This document shows positions 53,901 through 62,456 of a DNA stretch of 64,000 bases, piece by piece. Position 1 is the first letter of the stretch. Each line of letters opens with the position of its first letter. Source of the DNA: Leptospira koniambonensis. GTDB lineage: Bacteria > Spirochaetota > Leptospiria > Leptospirales > Leptospiraceae. The stretch covers positions 1,736,001 through 1,800,000 of the forward strand of contig NZ_RQFY01000004.1 of the NCBI RefSeq assembly GCF_004769555.1, in the 5' to 3' direction. The position numbers and the translations under genes are program-made. The notes beneath the pieces are model-generated. The model saw nothing but the letters and a program-made list of their open reading frames with translations. It was not told where the DNA came from and did no database searches.

Positions 53901-54022
53901 GTAACACCAACGATAAGACTTCTAAGGTTTCCAAACTTAGTGCGGATCCTAGATCTTTCCGAGTTCTTGAGTATTTAAATGTCGGTCCCCAGGTCGCATA
54001 TTTGACCAGGGTAAGAGCTTAA
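50960..54022 (+). CDS. actB: ActB, molybdopterin-family/Fe-S fusion subunit of alternative complex III
   Basis: A 1020-residue protein fusing a catalytically degenerate molybdopterin oxidoreductase-like region (residues ~60-760) to a four-cluster ferredoxin-like region (~770-990). Fe-S motifs: CTGCGSCVIAC near 793, CQQCDNAPCETVC, CVGTRYCSNNC, and CNFCAHKI with CACEQSC near 967. The N-terminus has DRKTFLKLMGAG, a Tat-like motif in which the usual RR is RK, followed by Cys70 (TSLNC), a possible lipid site. ActB is the large periplasmic subunit. Codon use is even, as for a well-expressed gene. Confidence 0.94.
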   Translation: MDKKNFQKEKKAHWLSLELKDNEKETKDLARSEFFTSPDPVIARIKSGEFDRKTFLKLMGAGVAMTSLNCVRKPVEKIVPYVDLKTDEGTFDFVKHGHAYYYATAFNGTGYLVRSKDGRPLKLEGNEDHPVSQGALGASGQAAIFDLYDPDRAQDPAAVSGGKVENIQWSSLDSKVQEALSKNKGNTVIVTRPLDSPSTKAIIADFLKAVGGGQHLEISITSPEDAISKAQAASYGKALVPNYNFELANTILSIDCDFMGGWLSPEEHQKDFAKRRNLRDGAKDLNYFIAAESIPTMSGSNADLRLPIRPGDQSKLALAIAAGLGELGANTKDITGASTVESLASDLGVSAEGIRKTAKALWSNKGRSLVVAGGLAASTKEAVDLQILVNFLNSTLDNDGKTVDYASPKKEGLADYSGNLNKLTEALKQTKVGVLFLYDTNLVYQAGDSWKDLLHRAALTVSLADRADETALASNYLASTTHFLESWGDSEGTKGIFSIQQPAIRPLFNTRSFEDSLIAFAGGSLSGEKSFYEYVKNSWTKKLGSKQRWEDLLRVGTTVKAKDRRKTASATRGFNKAALKKPAGYPAGIRLALYETSSIGDGRAANNSLLQELPDSVTKVTWDNYVILSPGLAKEKGIQSNDVVSVKTTKGSIELPAQVQPGMHKDTIGIAVGYGRTAAGKVGNEVGKNAYVLAEDGVFSGISVTSLEKTGKTYKLACTQHHHVLSPGFGYEDRPLVQSTSLEEWKKNPASGVKESEIPKIKKDGKMVYAVGANPVHEYPGYKWGMAIDLTACTGCGSCVIACQVENNIPVVGRDEVRVGREMHWLRIDRYYIGDPEKPEDLQIAHQPMMCQQCDNAPCETVCPVMATVHSSEGINDMVYNRCVGTRYCSNNCPYKVRRYNWAQHWYNDTGAEKGSRTPRYLGLNPEVTVRGRGVMEKCNFCAHKIAEAKIQAKNEGRTLKDGEVRCACEQSCAADAISFGNTNDKTSKVSKLSADPRSFRVLEYLNVGPQVAYLTRVRA

Positions 54023-54042
54023 TCCGGAGTAATTAAAGCGCT

Positions 54043-55416
54043 ATGTCTATACCTAACGCAATCAAAGAAGCCCTGGATATCCAACCCTTAGTCACTGGCG
54101 GCAAGTCCGTCCGTGACGTTACCGAGGATATCCTCAAGCCGGTCGAAGCTTTCCCCACTTCTCTGTGGTGGAAGGCCTTTATTCTGGCTCTTACTATTAC
54201 CGTAATCGATTTAGGTATCATCGGATACTTGGTATACGAAGGTCTTTATATCCTCGGGATTAACAATCCTGTAGGTTGGGGATTTTTCATCGTAAACTTC
54301 GTATTCTGGATCGGTATCGGTCACGCTGGAACTCTGATCTCTGCGGTTCTTTATCTGTTCCGCCAAGAGTGGAGAACTGGTATTAACCGTGCCGCAGAAG
54401 CGATGACCATCTTCGCGGTATTAACTGCTGCATCCACTTTGATCATCCATATTGGACGTCCTTGGATGGGATTCTGGTTATTCCCTTATCCGAATGAAAG
54501 AGGACCTCTTTGGGTGAACTTCAGATCTCCTCTGATCTGGGATACTTTTGCGGTTTCCACTTACTTGAGTATCTCTCTTGTTTTCTGGTATATCGGTTTG
54601 ATCCCTGATATCGCAGCTGTGAGAGACAGAGCGACGACTCCTCTTCGTAGAAAAGTTTATGATATTCTTTCCTTCGGATGGGTTGGATCTAACAAAGCAT
54701 GGTCTCACTTAGAGACTGTTGCGATGATCCTCGCTGCATTGTCTACACCTCTGGTTCTTTCGGTGCACACGATCGTATCCTTCGACTTCGCGGTTTCCAT
54801 CGTTCCTGGATGGCACACTACGATCTTCCCTCCTTACTTCGTTGCCGGTGCGATTTTCTCCGGATTCGCGATGGTGGTTACTCTGATGGTAATCGCAAGG
54901 GAAGTCTTCCAACTGAAAGATTATATCACGATGAAACACTTGGAAAACATGAACAAAGTGATCATGGTTACAGGTTTGATCGTTGGTCTTGCTTATTCGA
55001 CTGAGTTCTTCATGGCTTGGTACTCAGGAAACGAATACGAAGGATTTACCTTCGTAAACAGAGCATTCGGACCTTACGGATGGGCATACTTCATCATGTT
55101 CAGCTGTAACGTATTCGCTCCTCAGGTATTCTGGTCTAAAAAGCTTAGAAACAGTATCCCTGTAATGTTCATCGTTTCCATCATCGTAAACATCGGTATG
55201 TGGTTCGAACGTTTCGTGATCGTAATGACACTTCACGCGGACTTCTTACCTTCCAGCTGGGATAAATACATTCCAACAGTTTACGACTTCATGATGTTAC
55301 TCGGAACTTTCGGTATCTTCTTCACTATGTTCCTTCTCTTCTGTAGATTACTTCCAGTAATCGCGATCGCAGAAGTGAAAACAGTAATGCCTCATAAAGA
55401 TGGAGGTCATCATTAA
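54043..55416 (+). CDS. actC: ActC, NrfD/PsrC-like quinol-binding membrane subunit
   Basis: A 457-residue membrane protein with about ten spans. Landmarks shared by NrfD/PsrC family ActC: an N-terminal cytoplasmic arm, [53 protein letters not shown], and later [29 protein letters not shown]. It binds menaquinol and is the integral partner of ActB. Its stop and the actD start share a base. Length fits the family. Confidence 0.95.
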   Translation: MSIPNAIKEALDIQPLVTGGKSVRDVTEDILKPVEAFPTSLWWKAFILALTITVIDLGIIGYLVYEGLYILGINNPVGWGFFIVNFVFWIGIGHAGTLISAVLYLFRQEWRTGINRAAEAMTIFAVLTAASTLIIHIGRPWMGFWLFPYPNERGPLWVNFRSPLIWDTFAVSTYLSISLVFWYIGLIPDIAAVRDRATTPLRRKVYDILSFGWVGSNKAWSHLETVAMILAALSTPLVLSVHTIVSFDFAVSIVPGWHTTIFPPYFVAGAIFSGFAMVVTLMVIAREVFQLKDYITMKHLENMNKVIMVTGLIVGLAYSTEFFMAWYSGNEYEGFTFVNRAFGPYGWAYFIMFSCNVFAPQVFWSKKLRNSIPVMFIVSIIVNIGMWFERFVIVMTLHADFLPSSWDKYIPTVYDFMMLLGTFGIFFTMFLLFCRLLPVIAIAEVKTVMPHKDGGHH

Positions 55417-55967
55417 TGTATACTCCTAAGAAAGAACAGTTTCATACTTTCGAAGAAACAGAGAATGGAGTTTTCGGATTATTCGATTCTCCTGCTCAGA
55501 TCATAGAAGCGGCTCAAAAAGCAAAGGAGAAGGGGTTCACCAATTTCGATTGTTTCACTCCGTACCCTGTTCACGGACTGGATGACGCAATGGGTCTTCC
55601 ACGTTCCGGACTTCCTTGGGTAACCTTCTTCATGGGAATTTTTGGATGCACTGTTGGTTTCTCCATGCAGTATTTAACTCATAAATACGATTGGCCGATC
55701 AATATCTCCGGAAAAAGTTTCAACGCTTGGTTTGCTTATATTCCAATCACATTCGAGTTTACAGTGTTCATGGCTGGACTTTCCACAGCTGCAGCTTTGT
55801 TCTTCCTGGCTAAACTTCCAAGAACCGGTCGTAAGGTTTTACATCCGGACATCACTACCGACAAATTCGCACTTTGGATCCCTTCCAACTCTGCGAATTA
55901 TTCAGAAGGTTCAGTGACCGACTTTATCAAAGGCCTCGGCTCTAAACATGTCGAGACGGTGAAATAG
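55416..55967 (+). CDS. actD: ActD, DUF3341-type membrane subunit of alternative complex III
   Basis: A 183-residue protein with a soluble N-terminal third (FGLFDSPAQIIEAAQKAKEKGF, FDCFTPYPVHGLDDAMGL) and two spans (~residues 65-85 and 105-130). This is the DUF3341 layout of ActD. It lies between actC and actE with a one-base overlap upstream and 10 bases downstream. It is structural, with no cofactors. Confidence 0.93.
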   Translation: MYTPKKEQFHTFEETENGVFGLFDSPAQIIEAAQKAKEKGFTNFDCFTPYPVHGLDDAMGLPRSGLPWVTFFMGIFGCTVGFSMQYLTHKYDWPINISGKSFNAWFAYIPITFEFTVFMAGLSTAAALFFLAKLPRTGRKVLHPDITTDKFALWIPSNSANYSEGSVTDFIKGLGSKHVETVK

Positions 55968-55977
55968 GAGAATTTTG

Positions 55978-56574
55978 ATGATTTCACTGCAAAGAATTTT
56001 TGCTCTTTCTCTCGCGGGTCTAATACTTTGGAACTGCGAGTCTAAGACTCCTCCTATGGAATACATGCCGGATATGGCTGACTCTCCAGCAAGAGAGGCT
56101 CAGGAAGCGGACTCTAATTTTCCGAAAAATACTTCCTTACGTCTTCCTCCTGTAGGAGCAGTTCCTCAAGGATATTTCCCTTACGAGTACTCTGGTTGGA
56201 CTCAAAGTTTGGATGCTCTTCCAAACAAGGGACTTGCGAATCCTATCAAAGGAGATCTGGCTACTCTTCAAAAAGGAGAGATCAAATACCAAACGTATTG
56301 CAGCCCTTGTCACGGTGTTAGAGGACAAGGAAACGGAACTGTAGTAGGTCCTGCTCCACGTTTGAATATGGCTCAGGCTGACGGAAGTCCAATGGCTGCA
56401 CTTACATCTGCAATCGCTAAAGGATATTCCGACGGACAGATCTATCATATCATCACTGAAGGAAAGGGAGCTATGAAAAGTTATGCTTCTCAAGTTCCTT
56501 CTGAGGATCGTTGGAAAATCATATTATATGTTCGTAAATTACAAGAATACGACAATAGAACGGCTGGTAAATAA
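55978..56574 (+). CDS. actE: ActE, lipidated monoheme cytochrome c subunit
   Basis: A 198-residue protein from ATG 55978 (GGAG site), one codon after an in-frame TTG. The signal peptide ends in the lipobox LILWNC. The haem motif is YCSPCHGVRGQGNG, typical of class I cytochrome c, and the C-terminal helix is DRWKIILYVRKLQEYD. Early on, MPDM and PPVGAVPQGYFPY match the N-terminal arm of ActE in other species. It shuttles electrons toward the oxidase or mobile cytochrome. The stop overlaps the actF start by one base. Confidence 0.94.
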   Translation: MISLQRIFALSLAGLILWNCESKTPPMEYMPDMADSPAREAQEADSNFPKNTSLRLPPVGAVPQGYFPYEYSGWTQSLDALPNKGLANPIKGDLATLQKGEIKYQTYCSPCHGVRGQGNGTVVGPAPRLNMAQADGSPMAALTSAIAKGYSDGQIYHIITEGKGAMKSYASQVPSEDRWKIILYVRKLQEYDNRTAGK

Positions 56575-57797
56575 TGGAAGTTAAAGTAGAACAAAACTTA
56601 ATCAACTTTAAGTTGGATTCCAAAACCAGAAACGCTCTGGTCGGAATGATTCTAGTAGGATTAGCGAGTATTGGTCTTGCGGCTTTCGGTCTTGGACATC
56701 CAGAACTTCGTCATGAAGGTGGTCATTCCAATCCAGCTTGGTCCGCATACTTAGTCGGCGTATTCTTCATTTTGGGAATTACACTTGCAGGGATTTTCTT
56801 TACCTCTTTGGCACATATCACAGGTGCTCATTGGCCGGTAACTCTTCGTAGAATTTCCGAAACTTATGGATTATTCGTACCTGTTGCTGCAGTTCTTCTT
56901 CTTGTTCTGATCTTGGGAGCTCATGATCTTTATGAGTGGACTCACGCAGAAGCGGTAGAAGCTGATAAACTTCTTAAACACAAAAAGCCACTATTAAACA
57001 TCGGATTTTTTACCGGGATGGTGATTGTTTTAGGAGTTGCTTGGTCTACATTCGGATATCTTTTCTATAAAAGATCTGTTACCCAAGACAGCGACAAAGA
57101 TGTGGCACATACTCAGTTTAGCGCGAAGTTAGCCGGAGGATATATCATATTCTTCGCACTTTCATTCTCCTTAGTTTCTATCATGCTGGTCATGTCTCTT
57201 ACTCCACACTGGTTCTCTACTATGTTCGGAGTTTACTGCTTTGCAGGAGCTTATCAGGCAGGACTTTCTTCTTTCGTGCTTATGGCATATTATCTGAAGA
57301 AGAGAGGATTTTTAGGAAATCTGGTGAACGAAAACCATATCCATGACTTAGGAAAATTTATACTCGGTTTCACAGTATTCTGGGCTTATGTTGGTTTCTC
57401 TCAGTTCATGTTGATCTGGTATGCTTCCATTCCGGAAGAAACTTTCTTCTATGAGCAAAGACTAACTGGCGGATGGGAATATCTGACTTTAGCATTGCCT
57501 GCAATCAAGTTCGCAGTTCCTTTCATGCTCTTGTTAAACCGTCCAAACAAAAGAGATATCGATTTCTTAATGAAAGTTTCTCTTTGGGTGTTGTTTACTC
57601 AGGCTACTGAAATTTTCTGGCTGGTATATCCTGCTAATTTCGTGGATTTCTCTTTCGGAGGATACTTAGTATCTTTGGGATCCGTGGTTGGAGTGATCGG
57701 ATTATTCGGTCTGGTAGTTCTAAAAAGATTGGAGAAAGCTCCTTTGATCCCGGTGGGAGATCCGAGATTGGAAGACGCTTTACACCACCACCAATAA
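56574..57797 (+). CDS. actF: ActF, second NrfD-like membrane subunit
   Basis: A 407-residue protein with about ten spans, related to ActC: GHPELRHEGGHSNPAWSAYLVGVFFILGITLAGIFFTSLAHITGAHWP and later GFTVFWAYVGFSQFMLIWYASIPEETFFYEQRLTGGW. It ends in a His-rich tail (LHHHQ). ActF is the C-terminal partner of ActC in alternative complex III. It is followed 12 bases on by a lipoprotein gene. Confidence 0.94.
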   Translation: MEVKVEQNLINFKLDSKTRNALVGMILVGLASIGLAAFGLGHPELRHEGGHSNPAWSAYLVGVFFILGITLAGIFFTSLAHITGAHWPVTLRRISETYGLFVPVAAVLLLVLILGAHDLYEWTHAEAVEADKLLKHKKPLLNIGFFTGMVIVLGVAWSTFGYLFYKRSVTQDSDKDVAHTQFSAKLAGGYIIFFALSFSLVSIMLVMSLTPHWFSTMFGVYCFAGAYQAGLSSFVLMAYYLKKRGFLGNLVNENHIHDLGKFILGFTVFWAYVGFSQFMLIWYASIPEETFFYEQRLTGGWEYLTLALPAIKFAVPFMLLLNRPNKRDIDFLMKVSLWVLFTQATEIFWLVYPANFVDFSFGGYLVSLGSVVGVIGLFGLVVLKRLEKAPLIPVGDPRLEDALHHHQ

Positions 57798-57808
57798 GGA
57801 AAAGGATC

Positions 57809-58330
57809 ATGAAAAAATTAGCATTAAATATTACGATCCTCGGAATTGCAGCTCTCTTATTGGGAGCTTGTTCTAACACCGCTCAAATCGTAGGGAATAT
57901 CAACTGCCCTACATTAGAAAAAGGTAAATTAGATCCTAAAGTTGGGATTCTTTCCGGCGAAGAGACCAATGTTCAGATTGAACTTCTTCCTGTAGGAACT
58001 GTAGTAAAGGTTTATGATTACAGAAACCATTACTACATCGCGAAAAAATTGGTTCGTATCAAAACTGAGAAGAACGAAGGTTTCGTGGATCCAGCTTGTT
58101 TAGTAGTAGCTCAGAATCCTGACGATTCCGTTTTCAAATGGGGATATCGTTCAGATTATAAACCTTTCTTGGATAGAGAGGATAGAGACAGATATAATCA
58201 TAAAAACGATCCTAAAGCAGCACCTGACTCAAAAGGAAGATCTGCAGACGGATTTGAATATGATATCTACAAGAACCTTCCCAAAGACAAGGTTCCTCTG
58301 GCAGATCTGGCACCTGAGCTGAAAAAGTAA
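57809..58330 (+). CDS. Lipoprotein of the alternative complex III operon
   Basis: A 173-residue protein with signal peptide and lipobox LLGAC. It has a compact beta-rich mature part (LKPVGTVVKVYDYRNHYYIAKKLV is similar to an SH3-like fold), the conserved FVDPACLVV with one Cys, and a charged tail. It lies 12 bases after actF with a strong AAGGAAAAGG ribosome site and is the last gene before the terminator. It could be an accessory (ActG-like) subunit or an assembly lipoprotein. I do not recognise a defined family. Confidence 0.78.
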   Translation: MKKLALNITILGIAALLLGACSNTAQIVGNINCPTLEKGKLDPKVGILSGEETNVQIELLPVGTVVKVYDYRNHYYIAKKLVRIKTEKNEGFVDPACLVVAQNPDDSVFKWGYRSDYKPFLDREDRDRYNHKNDPKAAPDSKGRSADGFEYDIYKNLPKDKVPLADLAPELKK

Positions 58331-58333
58331 AAG

Positions 58334-58405
58334 AAGAACGTTCTTTTATCCGTTTCAAAATTCACAAAGCCCCCTCCGAATTTAATTCGTTGGGGGATTT
58401 TTTTT
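58334..58405 (+). terminator. Strong terminator closing the actA-F operon
   Basis: CCCCC (from 58370) pairs with GGGGG (58392-58396) with inner CGAAT/ATTCG pairing, followed by eight T. A separate palindrome, AAGAACGTTCTT (58334-58345), precedes it and resembles the AGAACGATCGTTCT element upstream of actA. Confidence 0.92.
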
Positions 58406-58427
58406 GCAATATAGGAAGAGAGAAATT

Positions 58428-58847
58428 ATGAATAAAAAGATACTAATCAGAAAGTTCGCTGCAGGTTTACTCCTTCTGTTCTTTTCTTGTTCTTTAATTT
58501 TTCATACGATTATTATATCTGGTGCAGTCCCTTTCTCCATAGTATGGGGAGGGAGATTAGAAACCTGGGAACAGATGATCGTATTTGAATCAATTTCTAT
58601 TCTTCTAAATTCGCTTTTTCTAATAGTGATAGCGTTAGATTCTCGATATATAAAATTTCGAATTCCCCGGAGAGTTGTAAGGATCGCAATTTGGATCATG
58701 GCTGCAGTCTTTTCTTTAAATACTATAGGGAATATCTTCTCTCTGAATTCTACTGAAACTGTAATATTCACTCCAGTTACTTTAGTGATCGCTTTATGCT
58801 GCTTGGTCTTAGTGTTGATTCCTTCCAAAGAAGGCCTGGTGGATTAG
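58428..58847 (+). CDS. Small polytopic membrane protein
   Basis: About 139 residues from ATG 58428, with an AGGAAGAG ribosome site; the longer frame starts with TTG inside the terminator. Four hydrophobic spans (~residues 10-30, 45-68, 80-100, 115-135) and few charged residues. No motif is recognised. It lies just after the terminator of the complex III operon and has its own start region. Function is unknown. Confidence 0.68.
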   Translation: MNKKILIRKFAAGLLLLFFSCSLIFHTIIISGAVPFSIVWGGRLETWEQMIVFESISILLNSLFLIVIALDSRYIKFRIPRRVVRIAIWIMAAVFSLNTIGNIFSLNSTETVIFTPVTLVIALCCLVLVLIPSKEGLVD

Positions 58848-58902
58848 TAGATTTTAAATTATCCTTGCCGAATTCATTCAATAATTTCACGTTACTCTCC
58901 GT

Positions 58903-59715
58903 ATGAAAAATCATCTTAGAAAGTTATTTACTCTTTCTTTAATATTCGTCGTTCTTTCAACGATAGACTGTAGTACTCGAATTTATCCAACATTAGGCGA
59001 GCCTTATGTTCGTAAGACCCTTGCTGAAAATCAGAAAAAACCAAAAATCGCTTATATCGGGTTTGCGGGTTTTAAACAAGAGTTAACCGCTTCATACGGC
59101 AGAAGACGGACTTATACGGCTAGTTTAGACTATTCGAAAAGGATTTTAACCGATCCTTTATATGGAGATTTCGGTTCCGATGAGCTCGCAAAAGTGAATC
59201 AATTCCGACGAGATATTCCTTCGCTAAAAGTTCGCAATTTCGTTTTTAGCTTTTTGGATTCAGTTCGTCAATCCGGTTTGGAGGACATGAAGAAGTATGT
59301 TCATGTAGTGCCGCGTGGAAAAGAATACGATTATTTTCTAAGAGATCATGGATTCGATTATTATGTAATAGGGACCCATCTACCTGCTTTTGCTGAAAGT
59401 GCAGAAGATGAGAATTTCTTTCATATTATTTCTTTTCCCTTTTCTTTCTTCACTTTAGGAATACTTCCGTTTGTCGGAAAAGGAAAGGCATATACTACGG
59501 TGATTATTTTTGATAAAAACCTAAATGAGCTTAAACGTTTTGATTATAATAATAGATTCACTGAAATATCTGCGCTTTGGATGCCTGCATCCAAATCTTG
59601 CGAAGTTTTGCGATGCCTCAACGGCGATAATGCGAGAGCCAACATGAATGAGCATATTTACTCGGGCCAAATTCCTGCTATCGAGAAGGACATCGAGTCG
59701 GTTATTTTCAAATAA
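58903..59715 (+). CDS. Hypothetical lipoprotein, first of a tandem paralogous pair
   Basis: A 270-residue protein with a signal peptide ending STIDC (lipobox). The mature domain has PKIAYIGFAGFKQ, then PSLKVRNFVFSFLDSVRQSGLEDMKKYV, DYYVIGTHLPAFA, and a hydrophobic patch SFFTLGILPFVGKGKAYTTVIIFDKNLNELKRFDYNNRF. The next gene repeats the same order (FRIAYLGFNTFKS, DYYIVGLHYPVFE, SVVTLGILPSYEAYTANTKVLVYDKNLNLLKELEYNNNY). They are tandem duplicates of equal length. The fold is unknown to me. Envelope location is likely. Confidence 0.8.
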   Translation: MKNHLRKLFTLSLIFVVLSTIDCSTRIYPTLGEPYVRKTLAENQKKPKIAYIGFAGFKQELTASYGRRRTYTASLDYSKRILTDPLYGDFGSDELAKVNQFRRDIPSLKVRNFVFSFLDSVRQSGLEDMKKYVHVVPRGKEYDYFLRDHGFDYYVIGTHLPAFAESAEDENFFHIISFPFSFFTLGILPFVGKGKAYTTVIIFDKNLNELKRFDYNNRFTEISALWMPASKSCEVLRCLNGDNARANMNEHIYSGQIPAIEKDIESVIFK

Positions 59716-59785
59716 ATCCAAAATTTGGTTTTACCCGATAAATTTTTTACTGGTATCTTAGCTGGGAATTGGTTAGAGTTTCTGA

Positions 59786-60598
59786 ATGCGTCTGCTCTTT
59801 CTCAGCGTCTTATTTCTATTTTTATTCAATGCTTGTGCTTCCAGATACTCACTTGCTCCAAGCGGCGATGTGGGAACTCCTACAAAACAACTCACTAAAA
59901 AATTTAGGATCGCTTATTTAGGATTTAATACTTTTAAATCCACTAAATTAAAAAATCCAGATGGAACGGTTGACTTTGAAGCTCTTTCAGATCCATATTC
60001 CCGCACGATCAAAGAACCTATTGGAGGAAGTTTTCCAATTCCGGGAGAAAATAAACCAAACGGAATTAGAAAGGATTTGGTCCAAGAGAAGGTTACTAAA
60101 TTTGTAAAATCCTTTTTAGAGGTAACAGGTCCAACTGGTATCAAAGAACTAGAAAAGTTTTTAGAGATCTCAAAAACAGGTGAGAATTATACATATTCTT
60201 TCAAAAATCTTCCTTATGATTATTATATCGTGGGCCTACATTACCCTGTTTTCGAAAAAACAAGAAATGTTGGTTTGAACTTTGTAACTATTTTCTCCAG
60301 TTTATTTAGTGTGGTAACTTTGGGGATACTGCCTTCTTACGAGGCGTATACTGCGAATACAAAAGTTTTAGTATATGATAAAAACTTAAATTTACTCAAA
60401 GAACTGGAATACAATAATAATTACTCAGTATGGAGAGCGCTATGGGTTTCTCCCAATCCTAAGGAATGTGGGATTGGAAGTTTGAGCTGTCTTGGAATGT
60501 TTACTCCAACACTGGGAACAAATCCACCTATGGTATTTGAAGTAAGTGTTCCTAAGATCAGTGTCGACTTAATTGATTTTATAAATACTTTGAAATAA
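59786..60598 (+). CDS. Hypothetical lipoprotein, second of a tandem paralogous pair
   Basis: A 270-residue protein with lipobox FLFNAC. It is a paralogue of 58903-59715, with the same order of segments, but with clear divergence in the middle (LSDPYSRTIKEPIGGSFP, FVKSFLEVTGPTGIKELEKFL) and in the tail. Two Cys near the C-terminus (ECGIGSLSC) match the CEVLRC of the other copy, so the disulfide is probably conserved. A strong hairpin follows the stop. Function is unknown. Confidence 0.8.
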   Translation: MRLLFLSVLFLFLFNACASRYSLAPSGDVGTPTKQLTKKFRIAYLGFNTFKSTKLKNPDGTVDFEALSDPYSRTIKEPIGGSFPIPGENKPNGIRKDLVQEKVTKFVKSFLEVTGPTGIKELEKFLEISKTGENYTYSFKNLPYDYYIVGLHYPVFEKTRNVGLNFVTIFSSLFSVVTLGILPSYEAYTANTKVLVYDKNLNLLKELEYNNNYSVWRALWVSPNPKECGIGSLSCLGMFTPTLGTNPPMVFEVSVPKISVDLIDFINTLK

Positions 60599-60607
60599 GA
60601 AAAGATA

Positions 60608-60630
60608 CCCGGGGATGGATGGTCCCCGGG
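60608..60630. terminator. Bidirectional terminator between convergent genes
   Basis: CCCGGGGA pairs with TCCCCGGG across a 7-base loop (TGGATGG). It sits between the stop at 60598 and the minus-strand stop at 60639; the T-rich side (TATCTTTTC) is on the minus strand. Confidence 0.85.
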
Positions 60631-60638
60631 AATAGAAG

Positions 60639-60938
60639 CTATTTAGCGAGAAGGGATGCGAGGAGACTTTTCTTATCGATAGGAGAATCGAAAATAGAAG
60701 CAGAACAAACTTTATAATTTACGGCACTAGGACAACTCGCCGTTCCTCCGATCTTACATCCTGACTTCTCACATTTTTTACGACTTTCGGAAGTATCAGA
60801 ACCTGAATAACTACAATAATCCCTACAATTCGAACTAGAGCCTGAACCACAAATATAACATCCGTCTGCATAAAGGCCAAGTTTTGAATGAGCAGAAAAG
60901 ATCAGAATGAGAAGTTGTGCGATAAGTAGTTTTTTCAT
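60639..60938 (-). CDS. Small secreted Cys-rich protein
   Basis: A 99-residue protein with a signal peptide (residues 1-21) and eight Cys in the mature part: DGCYICGSG, NCRDYC, KKCEKSGC, SCPSA, KVCSA. The even spacing suggests a small disulfide-rich domain. It is Ser/Gly-rich and lacks a lipobox, so it is probably soluble and exported. Leptospires carry several small Cys-rich exported proteins. It lies alone on the minus strand; its upstream region is the long gap before 61310. Confidence 0.78.
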   Translation of the reverse strand: MKKLLIAQLLILIFSAHSKLGLYADGCYICGSGSSSNCRDYCSYSGSDTSESRKKCEKSGCKIGGTASCPSAVNYKVCSASIFDSPIDKKSLLASLLAK

Positions 60939-61309
60939 AGATTCCCCAGACTCAAAGTTTAATTAATAATTTATTTCCAAATTTTAAACTAGTCAACCGA
61001 TTAATTTTAAGAAATTTATTCTTTAAGTACAGATTAGTTCCATATCAAATGAAAACTTCCGCTTCACGAAAACGTAGCTAAAACCCATCTTTTTAGCGAG
61101 TTTTCTTAGGTTTTTAAACTCTCCCTAAATCTAGGGATACGTTAGTCGATCCGTGTTCCCTAACGGATAAGATTTGGTAAAAATTTTTTTCCAAAAGAAG
61201 GCGATTTTGTCTGAAAAAAATCAAAAACGAAAGACATTCAAAGAATAAATTGTGAGTCGGTTAATTCCAAAAGAGTCAATTCGCTTATTAAAAGCAGCCT
61301 AGTTGTATT
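60939..61309. other. 371-base divergent intergenic region, no gene seen
   Basis: AT-rich, with no frame of note. It contains an inverted-repeat cluster: CCCTA-AATC-TAGGG near 61125-61138 and CGTTAG / CTAACG about 61140-61166. It probably holds the promoters of the Cys-rich gene (minus) and the PilZ-like gene (plus). No named riboswitch or regulator site is recognised. Confidence 0.4.
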
Positions 61310-62455
61310 ATGCAATATTTTGAAAAGAATTCCAGAGCTTTAGATTATATCGTTTCTAAGGATCAGAAAAAGCACGTTATTCTGAAATATCTGCTAGACC
61401 AGGAACTTTCTCTTAAGATCTATCCTTTCGACCAAAAAGCCGTCATTAAAAAGTATTTGGAAGAGGATGAAAAGGTTCTTATCCGTATGCCCGAGGGCTG
61501 GGAAGAAACGGGAGAGAAGAAGGTCTCCTTATTCAAGATCCTCGCAAAGTATATAGAAATTGACTGTCAGTTCCTTCAAAAAGCGGAGAAGGACCTCTAT
61601 CTATTAAAGGTAGAAAGACTCGCCATCGCAAAATTGAATCGGGAAACTGTTAGGGTTCCTGTTTTAAACGGCAAAGCAGTCGCTACCAATCTAATCACAC
61701 CTAAAACTGTGATCGAAGCGAATATGTTCAATATTCCGACTTTGATAAAGGTTAATCTAGAAGATTATAAAAATCGTCTTAAAAAGAATAGCTCAGACAA
61801 TATAGTGATAGAGACATTCAAACCTGGTTTGGATAGAAAGTTCGAGATCGTAAAACGTTCTCGCAAGTCTTTGTTATTAGAAGATACACAAAACACTAAT
61901 TCTTATTCTGAATCAGGGCCGGATCGTTTGGACTATACTAAAGATATTGACGATGATATCGGAACGATAATCCGAAAATTTAAAGACCAAAAAATTATTT
62001 CTGAACTTATTCGCCCTATTATATACAAAAACCATTCTGATCAACCGATCCCTATAGGTTATATTTGGATACAAAGTAAGGATAAAAAACTCAGTTTAGA
62101 TTATTTGGAAGAGCTTGGCAGACTTTCAGACGAAGTTGTTGGCCGGATCAAAGAATCAAATACTATCAAGACCACCGAAAAATTTACGATCTTAGATGCT
62201 TCTGCCCGAGGACTTAGGGTGAAGATCCATGATCCGAATTTAATAGATAGTTTACCCAAACAAGAGGGCTTTATTTTAGATGTACTATTTAAAATGCAGG
62301 CTCCTTTGACAGTTTCCGCCGCGATCCGCTGGTGGGGAAAGGATGAGGATGGAAATTTAACTTTGGGTTTAGAGTTTAAGAGTAAATCAGATCATCCCGG
62401 AGAAAGGGACAGATATATTAAGAATTTAGAATTAATGCAAAAAGGCGCACTTTAA
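61310..62455 (+). CDS. PilZ-like protein of a leptospiral family
   Basis: A 381-residue soluble protein. N-terminal two thirds are mixed alpha/beta with a YcgR-like flavour (VLIRMPEGW, LLKVERLAIAKLNRETVRVPV). The C-terminal third resembles a PilZ fold: FTILDASARGLRVKIHD, EGFILDVLFKMQAPLTVSAAIRWW, LTLGLEFKS. The c-di-GMP motif RxxxR / DxSxxG is partly recognisable (D-A-S-A-R-G), so binding is possible but not certain. From memory, leptospiral genomes carry a DUF1577 family of this size. The stop meets the convergent polymerase gene. Confidence 0.72.
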   Translation: MQYFEKNSRALDYIVSKDQKKHVILKYLLDQELSLKIYPFDQKAVIKKYLEEDEKVLIRMPEGWEETGEKKVSLFKILAKYIEIDCQFLQKAEKDLYLLKVERLAIAKLNRETVRVPVLNGKAVATNLITPKTVIEANMFNIPTLIKVNLEDYKNRLKKNSSDNIVIETFKPGLDRKFEIVKRSRKSLLLEDTQNTNSYSESGPDRLDYTKDIDDDIGTIIRKFKDQKIISELIRPIIYKNHSDQPIPIGYIWIQSKDKKLSLDYLEELGRLSDEVVGRIKESNTIKTTEKFTILDASARGLRVKIHDPNLIDSLPKQEGFILDVLFKMQAPLTVSAAIRWWGKDEDGNLTLGLEFKSKSDHPGERDRYIKNLELMQKGAL

Positions 62456-62456
62456 T

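Noticed and set aside
53483..53978. Long open frames on both strands inside actB
   Set aside because: They run antiparallel or out of frame to a clearly conserved Fe-S region of ActB, lack ribosome sites and have low-complexity composition; they are shadows.
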